Assembly (NCBI RefSeq): GCF_020379485.1
Contig: NW_026015129.1
Span: 1-64,000, forward strand
Length of the DNA stretch: 64,000 nt
Reading direction: 5' to 3'
Source: Brassica napus
Lineage: Eukaryota; Streptophyta; Magnoliopsida; Brassicales; Brassicaceae
In this document: one piece after another, positions 22,485-34,800 of the stretch
How the letters are laid out: every line of letters starts with the position of its first letter
Position numbering within the stretch: the first letter of the stretch is position 1
Program-made: the position numbers and the translations under genes
Notes under the pieces: model-generated
Told to the model about the DNA's origin: nothing
The model's database searches: none
The model's input: the letters and a program-made list of their open reading frames with translations, nothing else

Positions 22485-24039
22485 ATGGTAAACTTGGATG
22501 AGGAATTATTCCAAGAAGCTATGAAGAGGCAAGTAAAGGATAAGGAATGGAAGGATCAGTTGGAGCTGAGGCAGGGCTATGATCAAGAATGATACATGGT
22601 ATGAGAGTGAGTTACCAAAAGGGAAGAAGGCTGTGACTAGTAGATGGATCTTCACAATCAAGTATAAGGCTGCTGGAACAGTTGAGAGGAAGAAGTCAAG
22701 ATTGGTTTGCAAGAGGTTTCACTCAAACTTATGGAGAGGATTACATTGAGACCTTTGCACCAGTAGCTAAACTACACACAATCCGGATTGTATAAGCTTG
22801 GCTGTGACCTTGGATGGGGCTTATGGCAAATGGATGTGAAGAATGCATTCTACAAGGAGAGCTGGAGGATGAAGTGTATATGCATCCACCTCCAGGCTGG
22901 AACACTTAGTGAAAAGAGGGATGTGTTGAGACTGAAGAAAGCTATCTATGGATTGAAGCAATCACCAAAGCTTGGTACAACAAGCTGAGTACTACTCTGA
23001 ATGGCCGAGGCTTCAAGAAGTCTGAACTAGATCACACCCTCTTCACTCTCCACTACTCCCTCAGGTATGATTGCACTCCTGTGTATGTTGATGATCATCA
23101 TATCCCAGGAAGTGAAGGAAGGTATCATAGCAACCAAGGAGTTCCTTAAGTCCATGTTGAGATTAAAGACTTGGGAGAAATGAAATACTTTCTTGAATTG
23201 AGATATGTAGATCCAAGGAAGGTTGTTCATGTCCCAAAGGAAGTATACACTTGATCTTTGAAAGGTGCAGGGTGTTATGGAGGCAAGACAGCAAGGATGC
23301 CTATGGAGGATGGCTACAAAGTCCCACGAGAGGGGGAGATTGAAGACAGCAAACCTTATCAGGATCCTAACCTCTATAGAAAGCTAGTGGCAAATTGATT
23401 TACCTTACCATAACTAGGCCTGACATTTGCTTTGCTGTGAATCAGGTGAGTCACACACATGCAAGTGCCTAAGGAGCATCATTGGCGCATGGTGGAGAGG
23501 ATCTTGATGTATCTCAATGGCTCACCTGATCAAGGAGTATGGATGGGTTGCAATGGGAGCACTGAGTGGTTGGATACTGTGATGCGGATTGGGCTGGTGA
23601 TAGAGCAGACAGGAGATCAACCACAGGCTATTGCACATTCATTGGAGGCAACTGGTTACTTGGAAGAGTAAGAAACAAAAGGTGGTGTCTTGCTCTAGTG
23701 CAGAAGCTGAGTATAGAGCTATGCTGAAGCTGACCAACGAGCTAGTGTGGATCAAGGGCATCTTGAAGCATTTAGAGATTGATCAGCCACGCCAATGACT
23801 ATGCATTGTGATAACCAAGCTGCCATCCACATTGCCTCCAACTCGGTGTCCATGAGAGAACCAAGCACATTGAAGTGGATTGCCACAAGGTGAGGCAGAT
23901 GATCATCTTAGGAGTCATCTTGCCATGCTACACAAGGAGTGAAGATCAGTTGGCTGATGTGTTCACCAAGGCTGCAAGACAGAAGACAATGGAGTCCATT
24001 CACATCAGGTTGGGCCTCATTGATCTTGGAAGAGAATGA
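22485..24039 (+). pseudogene. Copia reverse transcriptase-RNase H, 3' part of broken polyprotein (family A)
   Basis: Continues the family A gag-pol after the nested insert. Recognisable in pieces across all three frames: the RT start (WYESELPKGKK-like), WQMDVKNAF at about 22825, the AIYGLKQSP block at about 22945, a disrupted YVDD region at about 23085, then the RNase H region and a tail like IHIRLGLIDL, with a TGA at 24037. I count many single-base losses relative to the intact polyprotein at 47108-51421. It cannot encode a working enzyme as written. Confidence 0.85.
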
Positions 24040-24076
24040 GCTGATCCCCTTTGGCTGTGAGGTCTTACTCTTTTTC

Positions 24077-24116
24077 CCTTATCAAGTTTTATCCCAATGG
24101 GTTTTCCTTGGTAAGG
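24077..24116 (+). other. Conserved stem-loop upstream of polypurine tract (family A)
   Basis: Arms CCTTATCAAG and CCTTGGTAAGG flank a loop with CCCAATGGG. The same structure, with compensating changes, is at 31783-31823 (minus strand) and 51461-51501. Likely a structured element of the RNA 3' end; the function is inferred. Confidence 0.6.
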
Positions 24117-24167
24117 TTTTTAATGAGGAAGATCTCATAGCTGTCCAAGCTTAGGCTTTCACAAGCT

Positions 24168-24182
24168 AAGCTTGAGGGGGAG
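24168..24182 (+). other. Polypurine tract, family A
   Basis: AGCTTGAGGGGGAG directly before the 3' LTR; the same tract precedes the 3' LTR in the other two copia families. It primes plus-strand synthesis. Confidence 0.88.
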
Positions 24183-24770
24183 TGTTGATCAGAGTTAAGT
24201 ATATGAGAAGAGGAGCTAGGGGAGTTGAGGTATTAGAGGAAGAGATGAAGTATGGAAGAAGAGGTGAGTTTGAGTTGAGTGATCCGTACAAGGCCGTACA
24301 GGCCGTACCATCCGTACATAGGACATCAACCAAACTCACCAAGGTAAAACTAAGTTACCAAGGTAACTTAGTGGAGAGGAGGATAAGCTTTGGAGTGGAT
24401 AAGACCGCGGAGGAAGAAGAGCTGAGGCGCGGACTGACAGTCTGGCATGGACTGGAAAGTAAACAGCATCTATGAGAAGATGCTAGATGCCTCACACACT
24501 GAGAAGCTCATTGGCCGGATTCAAATATAGGCTCCTCCTCCTTTTGACTTCACATGCTTTCCTTATCCTTTGTAATCGAAAACCCTAAGCTCCCCTTGCT
24601 ATATATTGTAACCCAAGATCATTAATGAAAGTTAGACAGTTCTAATCACTAAATCTCTCTACACATTTCACAATGATTCTCCATTAGTCTCATAATCTCT
24701 TACTCTTTCTTAATCTATCTCTTATTCTCTTATAAACTCAGATTCTATCTTACATTTCTCAAAAGTCATA
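24183..24770 (+). repeat. 3' LTR, family A
   Basis: 588 bp against 590 bp in the 5' LTR; differences include the CTTGAAG/CTGAG indel near 24500. It ends TCATA and is followed by the CTCCT target duplication. Confidence 0.93.
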
Positions 24771-27700
24771 CTCCTATGAGATTTATTCAACTTCCTGGTG
24801 ATTATCCAACACTTTATGTATCCAAATCAAGCTTCTTACAAAGTGATTCATCCTGGTTTGATTGGAACGACGAAGAAGCTGTCCTATTCCCAAACTGGGA
24901 AACTGGAATCACCTGATTAGAAAGTGGGATAACTTCTTCACCCCAACTCCTATGAGATTTATTCAACTTCCTGGTGATTCTCCACCATTTTATGTATCCA
25001 AATCAAGCTTCTTACAAAGTGATTCATCCTGGTTTGATTGGAACGACGAAGAAGCTGTCCTATTCCCAAATTAGGAAACTGGAATCACCTGATTAGAAAG
25101 CGGGATAACTTCTTCATCCCAACTCCTATGAGATTTATTCAACTTCCTGGTGATTCTCCAACACTTTATGTATCCAAATCAAGCTTCTTAGAAAGTGATT
25201 CATCCTGGTTTGATTGGAACGACGAAGAAGGTGTCCTATTCCCAAACTGGGAAACTGGAATCACCTGATCAGAAAGTGGGATAACTTCTTCATCCCAACT
25301 CCTATGAGATTTATTCAACTTCCTGGTGATTCTCCAACACTTTATGTATCCAAATCAAGCTTCTTACAAAGTGATTCATCCTGGCTTGATTGGAACGACG
25401 AAGAAGCTGTCCTATTCCCAAACTGGGAAACTGGAATCACCTGATTAGAAAGTGGGATAACTTCTTCATCCCAACTCCTATGAGATTTATTCAACTTCCT
25501 AATGTTTCTCCACCATTTTATGTATCCAAATCAAGCTTCTGACAAAGTGATTCATCCTGGTTTGATTGGAACGACGAAGAAGCTGTCCTATTCCCAAACT
25601 GGGAAACTGGAATCACCTGATTAGAAAGTGGGATAACTTCTTCACCCCAACTCCTATGAGATTTATTCAACTTCCTGGTGATTCTCCACCATTTTATGTA
25701 TCCAAATCAAGCTTCTTACAAAGTGATTCATCCTGGTTTGATGGGAACGACGAAGAAGCTGTCCTATTCCCAAACTGGAAAACTGAAATCACCTGATTAG
25801 AAAGCGGGATAACTTCTTCATCCCAACTCCTATGAGATTTATTCAACTTCATGGTGATTCTCCAACACTTTATGTATCCAAATCAAGCTTCTTACAAAGT
25901 GATTCATGCTGGTTTGATTGGAACGACGAAGAAGGTGTCCTATTCCCAAACTGGGAAACTGGAATCACCTGATTAGAAAGTGGGATAACTTCTTCATCCC
26001 AACTCCTATGAGATTTATTCAACTTCCTGGTGATTCTCCAACACTTTATGTATCCAAATCAAGCTTCTTACAAGGTGATTCATCCTGGCTTGATTGGAAC
26101 GAAGAAGAAGCTGTCCTATTCCCAAACTGGGAAACTGGAATCACCTGATTAGAAAGTGGGATAACTTCTTCACCCCAACTCCTATGAGATTTATTCAACT
26201 TCCTGGTGATTCTCCACCATTTTATGTATCCAAATCAAGCTTCTTACAAAGTGATTCATCCTGGTTTGATGGGAACGACGAAGAAGCTGTCCTATTCCCA
26301 AACTGGGAAACTGGAATCACCTGATTAGAAAGCGGGATAACTTCTTCATCCCAACTCCTATGAGATTTATTCAACTTCCTGGTGATTCTCCAACACTTTA
26401 TGTATCCAAATCAAGCTTCTTACAAAGTGATTCATCCTGGTTTGATTGGAACGACGAAGAAGCTGTCCTATTCCCAAACTGGGAAACTGGAATCACCTGA
26501 TTAGAAAGTGGGATAACTTCTTCATCCCAACTCCTATGAGATTTATTCAACTTCCTGGTGATTCTCCAACACTTTATGTATCCAAATCAAGCTTCTTACA
26601 AAGTGATTCATCCTGGTTTGATTGGAACGACGAAGAAGCTGTCCTATTCCCAAACTGGGAAACTGGAATCACCTGATTAGAAAGTGGGATAACTTCTTCA
26701 TCCCAACTCCTATGAGATTTATTCAACTTCCTGGTGATTCTCCAACACTTTATGTATCCAAATCAAGCTTCTTACAAGGTGATTCATCCTGGTTTGATTG
26801 GAACGAAGAAGAAGCTGTCCTATTCCCAAACTGGGAAACTTGAATCACCTGATTAGAAAGTGGGATAACTTCTTCATCCCAACTCCTATGAGATTTATTC
26901 AACTTCCTGGTGATTCTCCACCATTTTATGTATCCAAATCAAGCTTCTGACAAAGTGATTCATCCTGGTTTAATTGGAACGACGAAGAAGCTGTCCTATT
27001 CCCAAACGGGGAAACTGGAATCACCTGATTAGAAATGGGATAACTTCTTCATCCCAACTCCTATGAGATTTATTCAACTTCCTGGTGATTCTCCAACACT
27101 TTATGTATCCAAATCAAGCTTCTTACAAAGTGATTCATCCTGGTTTGATTGGAACGACGAAGAAGCTGTCCTATTCCCAAACTGGGAAACTGGAATCACC
27201 TGATTAGAAAGCGGGATAACTTCTTCATCCCAACTCCTATGAGATTTATTCAACTTCCTGGTGATTCTCCAACACTTTATGTATCCAAATCAAGCTTCTT
27301 ACAAAGTGATTCATCCTGGTTTGATTGGAACGACGAAGAAGCTGTCCTATTCCCAAACTGGGAAACTGGAATCACCTGATTAGAAAGTGGGATAACTTCT
27401 TCATCCCAACTCCTATGAGATTTATTCAACTTCCTGGTGATTCTCCAACACTTTATGTATCCAAATCAAGCTTCTTACAAAGTGATTCATCCTGGCTTGA
27501 TTGGAACGACGAAGAAGCTGTCCTATTCCCAAACTGGGAAACTGGAATCACCTGATTAGAAAGTGGGATAACTTCTTCATCCCAACTCCTATGAGATTTA
27601 TTCAACTTCCTGGTGTTTCTCCACCATTTTATGTATCCAAATCAAGCTTCTGACAAAGTGATTCATCCTGGTTTGATTGGAACGACGAAGAAGCTGTCCT

Positions 27701-30032
27701 ATTCCCAAACTGGGAAACTGGAATCACCTGATTAGAAAGTGGGATAACTTCTTCATCCCAACTCCTATGAGATTTATTCAACTTCCTGGTGATTCTCCAA
27801 CACTTTATGTATCCAAATCAAGCTTCTTACAAGTGATTCATCCTGGCTTGATTGGAACGAAGAAGAAGCTGTCCTATTCCCAAACTGGGAAACTGGAATC
27901 ACCTGATTAGAAAGTGGGATAACTTCTTCATCCCAACTCCTATGAGATTTATTCAACTTCCTGGTGATTCTCCACCATTTTATGTATCCAAATCAAGCTT
28001 CTTACAAAGTGATTCATCCTGGTTTGATTGGAACGACGAAGAAGCTGTCCTATTCCCAAACTGGGAAACTGGAATCACCTGATTAGAAAGTGGGATAACT
28101 TCTTCATCCCAACTCCTATGAGATTTATTCAACTTCCTGGTGATTCTCCAACACTTTATGTATCCAAATCAAGCTTCTTACAAAGTGATTCATCCTGGTT
28201 TGATTGGAACGACGAAGAAGCTGTCCTATTCCCAAACTGGGAAACTGGAATCACCTGATTAGAAAGTGGGATAACTTCTTCATCCCAACTCCTATGAGAT
28301 TTATTCAACTTCCTGGTGATTCTCCAACACTTTATGTATCCAAATCAAGCTTCTTACAAAGTGATTCATCCTGGTTTGATTGGAACGACGAAGAAGCTGT
28401 CCTATTCCCAAACTGGGAAACTGGAATCACCTGATTAGAAAGTGGGATAACTTCTTCATCCCAACTCCTATGAGATTTATTCAACTTCCTGGTGATTCTC
28501 CAACACTTTATGTATCCAAATCAAGCTTCTTACAAGGTGATTCATCCTGGCTTGATTGGAACGAAGAAGAAGCTGTCCTATTCCCAAACTGGGAAACTGG
28601 AATCACCTGATTAGAAAGTGGGATAACTTCTTCATCCCAACTCCTATGAGATTTATTCAACTTCCTGGTGATTCTCCACCATTTATGTATCCAAATCAAG
28701 CTTCTGACAAAGTGATTCATCCTGGTTTGATTGGAACGACGAAGAAGCTGTCCTATTCCCAAACTGGGAAACTGGAATCACCTGATTAGAAATGGGATAA
28801 CTTCTTCATCCCAACTCCTATGAGATTTATTCAACTTCCTGGTGATTCTCCAACACTTTATGTATCCAAATCAAGCTTCTTACAAAGTGATTCATCCTGG
28901 TTTGATTGGAACGACGAAGAAGCTGTCCTATTCCCAAACTGGGAAACTGGAATCACCTGATTAGAAAGTGGGATAACTTCTTCACCCCAACTCCTATGAG
29001 ATTTATTCAACTTCCTGGTGATTCTCCACCACTTTATGTATCCAAATCAAGCTTCTTACAAAGTGATTCATCCTGGTTTGATTGGAACGACGAAGAAGCT
29101 GTCCTATTCCCAAACTGGGAAACTGGAATCACCTGATTAGAAAGTGGGATAACTTCTTCATCCCAACTCCTATGAGATTTATTCAACTTCCTGGTGATTC
29201 TCCAACACTTTATGTATCCAAATCAAGCTTCTTACAAAGTGATTCATCCTGGTTTGATTGGAACGACGAAGAAGCTGTCCTATTCCCAAACTGGGAAACT
29301 GGAATCACCTGATTAGAAAGTGGGATAACTTCTTCATCCCAACTCCTATGAGATTTATTCAACTTCCTGGTGATTCTCCAACACTTTATGTATCCAAATC
29401 AAGCTTCTTACAAAGTGATTCATCCTGGTTTGATTGGAACGACGAAGAAGCTGTCCTATTCCCAAACTGGGAAACTGGAATCACCTGATTAGAAAGTGGG
29501 ATAACTTCTTCATCCCAACTCCTATGAGATTAATTCAACTTCCTGGTGATTCTCCAACACTTTATGTATCCAAATCAAGCTTCTTACAAAGTGATTCATC
29601 CTGGTTTGATTGGAACGACGAAGAAGCTGTCCTATTCCCAAACTGGGAAACTGGAATCACCTGATTAGAAAGTGGGATAACTTCTTCACCCCAACTCCTA
29701 TGAGATTTATTCAACTTCCTGGTGATTCTCCACCACTTTATGTATCCAAATCAAGCTTCTTACAAAGTGATTCATCCTGGTTTGATGGGAACGACGAAGA
29801 AGCTGTCCTATTCCCAAACTGGGAAACTGGAATCACCTGATTAGAAAGTGGGATAACTTCTTCATCCCAACTCCTATGAGATTTATTCAACTTCCTGGTG
29901 ATTCTCCAACACTTTATGTATCCAAATCAAGCTTCTTACAAAGTGATTCATCCTGGTTTGATTGGAACGACGAAGAAGCTGTCCTATTCCCAAACTGGGA
30001 AACTGGAATCACCTGATTAGAAAGTGGGATAA
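24771..30032 (+). repeat. CentBr-like satellite array 2 (~30 monomers, divergent)
   Basis: Same 176-bp unit and orientation as array 1 but with many more private variants: AGCGGGATAAC, CTTCACCCC, GATGGGAACG, GAACGAAGAAG, CTTCTGACAAAG, CTAATGTTTCTCC, CAAGGTGATTC. Several recur at multiples of the monomer: the CAAGGTGATTC unit at about 26072, 26775 and 28535, and CTTCTGACAAAG at about 25537, 26945, 27650 and 28702, giving spacings of about 704, 1056 and 1408 bp (4, 6 and 8 monomers). Confidence 0.93.
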
Positions 30033-30633
30033 TAATAGAAAATCTCCCAAGAAATGCACTCGAAGGTTGGTGAAAAGGATAAACTTTGACCCAAAGATGG
30101 ATTAAAGGAAAGGTGGATCGATGGTTCTTCAGTATAAGGCTGCGGAAGGCCAGATACCTGCTGGGTTGGTCTTAGTCCGTGAGAGGCAGCCCCACTAGTG
30201 AACAAGACCGTGCTTACGGAGATCACTCTCGTAGCATTACGATGTTCCAAAGAACAAAGGATTCAACAAATTTAAAAAGTAGATTTTTATTAAAAGGGTT
30301 GAATGAATAAAAACAATACAAAGCAAGCCTTTATATAATAGGCAATCTGTAGAATTAAATAATCTAGTCAATCCTTGAAACTATAAATCTCTTAAAACTA
30401 TGAAGACTTGACTAGGAATATTGACTTGACCAAAGACCAAGACTGTTGACTGAATTTTGGAAATTGTGTTCGCAGAATTCCTTGGCTGGTCGCATCCTTT
30501 TGCATGATCGACGGTCTCTGAATTGTCGTCAGATTGATATATTATACGACATTGGCTTGTATTTTTTTGGTGAGCCTTTCTTCTTGTTTTTGGACTTCTT
30601 TTGATTTGCTTGTTCCTGAACAAGGTCACATCA
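30033..30633 (-). repeat. 3' LTR of mini element
   Basis: 601 bp; minus-strand reading TGATGTGACC...TTCTATTA. It matches the split second LTR almost perfectly; one visible difference is in the poly-T stretch near 30590 (CTTCTTGTTTTT against CTTCTTTTTTTT at 36794). Confidence 0.88.
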
Positions 30634-30727
30634 TCCCCTCCTCCTTCAAAAGGATTTGCCCTCAAATCCGAATTAATGTTTAGAACCCGTGACCGTGAGA
30701 GGCAGCCCCACTAGCTCTGATACCAAA
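30634..30727 (-). other. 94-bp interior of mini element with PBS and polypurine tract
   Basis: On the minus strand: PBS (30714-30725, TGGTATCAGAGC), a 22-bp segment (30693-30714) that also occurs inside the LTR at 30177-30198, a short gypsy-like coding tail and the purine-rich tract GAAGGAGGAGGGGA next to the LTR at 30634. No further coding capacity. Confidence 0.78.
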
Positions 30728-31195
30728 TAATAGAAAATCTCCCAAGAAATGCACTCGAAGGTTGGTGAAAAGGATAAACTTTGACCCAAAGATGGATTAA
30801 AGGAAAGGTGGATCGATGGTTCTTCAGTATAAGGCTGCGGAAGGCCAGATACCTGCTGGGTTGGTCTTAGTCCGTGAGAGGCAGCCCCACTAGTGAACAA
30901 GACCGTGCTTACGGAGATCACTCTCGTAGCATTACGATGTTCCAAAGAACAAAGGATTCAACAAATTTAAAAAGTAGATTTTTATTAAAAGGGTTGAATG
31001 AATAAAAACAATACAAAGCAAGCCTTTATATAATAGGCAATCTGTAGAATTAAATAATCTAGTCAATCCTTGAAACTATAAATCTCTTAAAACTATGAAG
31101 ACTTGACTAGGAATATTGACTTGACCAAAGACCAAGACTGTTGACTGAATTTTGGAAATTGTGTTCGCAGAATTCCTTGGCTGGTCGCATCCTTT
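30728..31195 (-). repeat. 5' LTR of mini element, part 1 (left of copia insertion)
   Basis: 468 bp of the 601-bp LTR, interrupted at CCTTT (31191-31195) by the copia element. The uninterrupted sequence can be read in the other LTR at about 30490-30510. Confidence 0.9.
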
Positions 31196-31713
31196 TATAC
31201 ACTTTTGTGTATTAGAGCATGATTCAACTAATCCAGGATAATCAGATGAAAAGATTAAAGAGATTAAGAGATTTTAGTGAGAGAATAGAGAGAGACTCAA
31301 AACTCCATTAGATTGATTAATGAGAGAGTTTACAACACATATAGATTAGGGATACATCAATTCGTCCAGGTTCACTCTAGCTAGGATAGAAAGCATGTGT
31401 AGTCAAAGATGCTTGATTTAAACTAGCCAATAAGGTTCCTCACATGCTTGGGCATCTTGCTTTAGCTTTCCAGCTGGTGCCAGCCTGTCTAAAGCTCTCT
31501 AGCCTTGACCAGACCTTATCCAAACTCCTCCTTGCTTATTCAGACTCATCCTGGCGTGATTCACTCTTCACATAGATGCAAGGTAACTTCCCAAGTCTTT
31601 TAACTCAGTTACCACAGTAACAATAAAGTTACTGTGGTAAATCTCCAAGTTACTGCCTGCTCCAAATCCCTTCCTCTATCCATGTATCCACTCTCCATCT
31701 CCTCATCTCAACA
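31196..31713 (-). repeat. 3' LTR of intact minus-strand copia
   Basis: 518 bp; minus-strand reading TGTTGAGATGAGG...AAGTGTATA. It contains a perfect 13-bp-arm inverted repeat at 31609-31640. Confidence 0.95.
31609..31640. repeat. Perfect hairpin in LTR U3
   Basis: Arms TTACCACAGTAAC and GTTACTGTGGTAA, 13 bp each, with a 6-nt loop; repeated in the other LTR at 36606-36637. The arm sequence CACAGTAA is shared with the inverted repeat in the LTR at 46391-46422. Confidence 0.8.
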
Positions 31714-31730
31714 CTCCCCCTCAAGCTTGA
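31714..31730 (-). other. Polypurine tract
   Basis: Minus-strand TCAAGCTTGAGGGGGAG directly before the 3' LTR; identical in type to those at 24168 and 51554. Confidence 0.92.
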
Positions 31731-31782
31731 CCATGTAGAACAAGTCAAGCTTGGAAACCATGAAGACCTCCCTCATTAAAAA

Positions 31783-31823
31783 CCTCACCAAGGAAAACCC
31801 AATGGGATAAAACCTTGATGAGG
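31783..31823 (-). other. Conserved stem-loop upstream of polypurine tract
   Basis: Minus-strand arms CCTCATCAAGG and CCTTGGTGAGG, with CCCATTGGG in the loop. It corresponds to 24077-24116 and 51461-51501; pairing is kept with one compensating pair change and one G-U pair relative to the copy at 51461. Confidence 0.65.
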
Positions 31824-31855
31824 GAAAAAGAGTGGAGACTCCATGGTTAAGGGGC

Positions 31856-34800
31856 TCAGCTCCTAGGAGTAAGATCAATGAGTCCAAGTCTTGATAGTAT
31901 GGACTCCATTGTCTTTACTCTCGCTGCCTTAGTAAACACATCTGCAAGCTGATCTTCACTTCTTGTATAACATGGCAATATCACTCCAAGTATAATCATC
32001 TGCCTCACCTTGTGACAATCAACTTCTATATGCTTCGTCCTCTCATGAAAGACTGAGTTAGAAGCAATGTGGATAGCTGCTTGATTGTCACAATGCATTG
32101 TCATAGGAGTACTCTGCTCAATCTCCAAATGCTTCAAGATCCCCTTGATCCACACCAACTCGTTTGTCAGCTTCAACATGGCTCTATACTCAGCTTCAGC
32201 ACTTGAACAGGAGATAACCTTCTGCTTCTTACTCTTCCAAGTGACCAAGTTCCCTCCAATGAATGTACAATACCCAGTAGTTGATCTCCTGTCCACTCTA
32301 TCTCCTGCCCAATCAGCATCACAATATCCAACCACTTCTGTACTGCCATTACAACCCATCCAAACTCCTTGACCAGACGTGCCACTCAAATACCTCAGTA
32401 TCCTATCAACCATCTTCCAATGATGAACCTTTGGTGCCTGCATATGCTGGCTCACTTGATTCACTGCAAAGCATATATCAGGTCTTGTAATCGTCAAGTA
32501 GATCAGCTTTCCAACCATCCTCCTATACAGCTTAGCATCCTCAAACAACTGGTTCTCTTCAACCTCCCCCTCACGCAAGACCTTATACCCCTCCTCAAGA
32601 GGTGTCTTAGCTATCTTTCCTCCAAGCACATCAGCTTCCTTTAGCATATCCATTGCATACTTCCTTTGAGACATGAACAAACCCTCCTTTGATCTGCATA
32701 TCTCAATCCCCAAGAAATACTTCATCTCTCCCAAGTCTTTGATATCAAATACTGACCTGAGAAACTCTTTAGTGGCTTTAATCCCAGCCTTATCACTCCC
32801 TGTGATAATCAAATCATCCACATACACTAGAATCACAATGATCCCTGATGGCCCGACCAGTGTGAAGAGTGTGTGATCTAGTTCAGACTTCCTGAACCCT
32901 CTCCCATTGAGTGTTGTACTCAGCTTCCTGTACCAGGCTCTAGGAGACTGCTTCAACCCATATATAGCTTTCTTCAATCTCAAAACATTTCCTGGCTTTA
33001 CTAGATGCTCAAGACCAGGAGGAGGAAGCATATATACCTCATCTTCTAGCTCACCTTGCAGGAAAGCATTCTTCACATCCATCTGCCACAAATCCCACTC
33101 CAAGTTTGTTGCAATGGATAACACAATTCGAATTGTGTGAAGCTTGGCCACTGGTGCAAAAGTATCAATGTAATCTTCTCCATAAGTCTGTGTAAATCCT
33201 CTTGCAACCAGCCTGGTCTTGTGCCTATCTATCTCCCCATTTGCAAGATATTTAATGGTGAAGATCCATCTGCTTGAAACTGCCTTCTTCCCTCTAGGTA
33301 ATTCACTCTCATACCAAGTGTCATTCCTGATCATTGCATCCCTTTCATCTCCTACTGAATCTCTCCAAACCTTGTGCTTCATAGCTTCTTCATAAGATCT
33401 TGGTATCTCATTCTCATCCAAGTTACACATAAACACCATGTGCTCTTCTGGAAACTCAGCAAAGGAACACATGGCTTGAGAGGGATGCTCCACAGCCTGG
33501 GCATTGTAGTACACTCTCGTGTTTACCCAGTTGGAAGGATCCCTCCTTATCCTTGTGCTCCTCCGCAAGGTCTCAACCTGTTCTTCAGCCTGAACATTCT
33601 CTTGTGCTTCCTCTCTTAAACCAGTAGGTTCTCCCTGCTCATTTCCAGCAGGTTCTCCCTGCTCATTTCCACCTGACTGAGCTCCACTCTCTACTTCCTG
33701 TGTCTCCTCCTGATCATGCTGACCTGAATCCTCTTGGTTATGCTCCTGCTCCCCTGATTCAGATCCATTCCCCCTCTCATGATCAAGAGGAGTTGTTCCT
33801 CCAGCTTCTCCAGCTTGATTAGTAGGTCCTGTTCTTCCTGGTTCCTGATCTTGGGATAATCCTATCCCTAGCCTCTCCAACAACACCCTCAATGTTGTTG
33901 CCTTCTCTGATGGAGCTCGGGACAGATCCTCTAGGTCTTCCCATTTCTTCTCCTCATAATACCCTTTAGACTCAACAAACTTCACTTCTCTAGATACCAT
34001 AACCCTCCTAGTTATTGGATCATAACATTTGTAGCCTTTCTGAGTGATTGAGTACCCAATGAACATAGCTTTAGTACTCTTTGCTTCTAGCTTGTTCCTT
34101 CTTTCTCCGGGACTCATCACATAACATAAGCACCCAAAGACTCTCAAATGATCAATGTGTGGCTTGGTCTTGTTCAATACTTCAAAGGGAGACAGTTTCT
34201 TCAAGACACGGGTTGGCACTCTATTGATGAGATAGCAAGCAGTCTGAACAGCATCACTCCAAAACCTCTTAGGGACATTCATGTGGAACATGATTGATCT
34301 CGCAACCTCCATCAAATGTCTGTTCTTCCTCTCTGCCACCCCATTTTGTTGTGGTGTGTAAGGACAGCTAGTTTGTTGCACAATCCCATGCTTTGCAAGA
34401 TGACTCTTGAAAGCATTGCTAGTGTATTCTCCTCCATTATCAGACCTCAGAATCTTCACAGTGGCATTGTACTGATTAGTAACATATGCTTGGAAGTTCA
34501 TGAAGGCTTCTAGGACTCTGTCTTTGGAGGGAATCATGGTGATCCATGTGTACTTTGACTTCTCATCAATGAAAGTCACAAAGTACTTATGGCTGTCTCT
34601 AGACATACAGGGAGCTGTCCACACGTCTGAATGCACCAGATCAAAGCAATTCTCATATCTGGTTTCTGATGTTGGGAAGACAGTCCTACAGTGCTTTCCA
34701 AGTATACACGCTTCACACTCCAAGTGATTGAACGCCATACTTGGTAGAATCAGTTCAATTGCCTTGGCATGAGGATGTCCCAGCCTTGCATGCCATGTGA

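Larger units (their letters stand above)
15974..24770 (+). mobile_element. Ty1/copia retrotransposon, family A, decayed and carrying a nested element
   Basis: Flanked by a perfect 5-bp target duplication CTCCT (15969-15973 and 24771-24775) taken from the satellite unit. It has a 590-bp 5' LTR, an 18-nt tRNA-iMet PBS, gag-protease-integrase, a nested 2.68-kb LTR element (19801-22479), reverse transcriptase-RNase H remnants, a polypurine tract and a 588-bp 3' LTR. Without the insert it would be about 6.1 kb. The domain order gag-PR-IN-RT-RH is that of Ty1/copia. The two LTRs differ by a few substitutions and small indels, so it is older than the elements at 31196 and 46317. Confidence 0.93.

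Noticed and set aside
30017..30945. Two copies of an ~80-90 codon minus-strand frame starting MEHRNATRV.
   Set aside because: They lie within the LTRs of the mini element and are duplicated only because the LTRs are.
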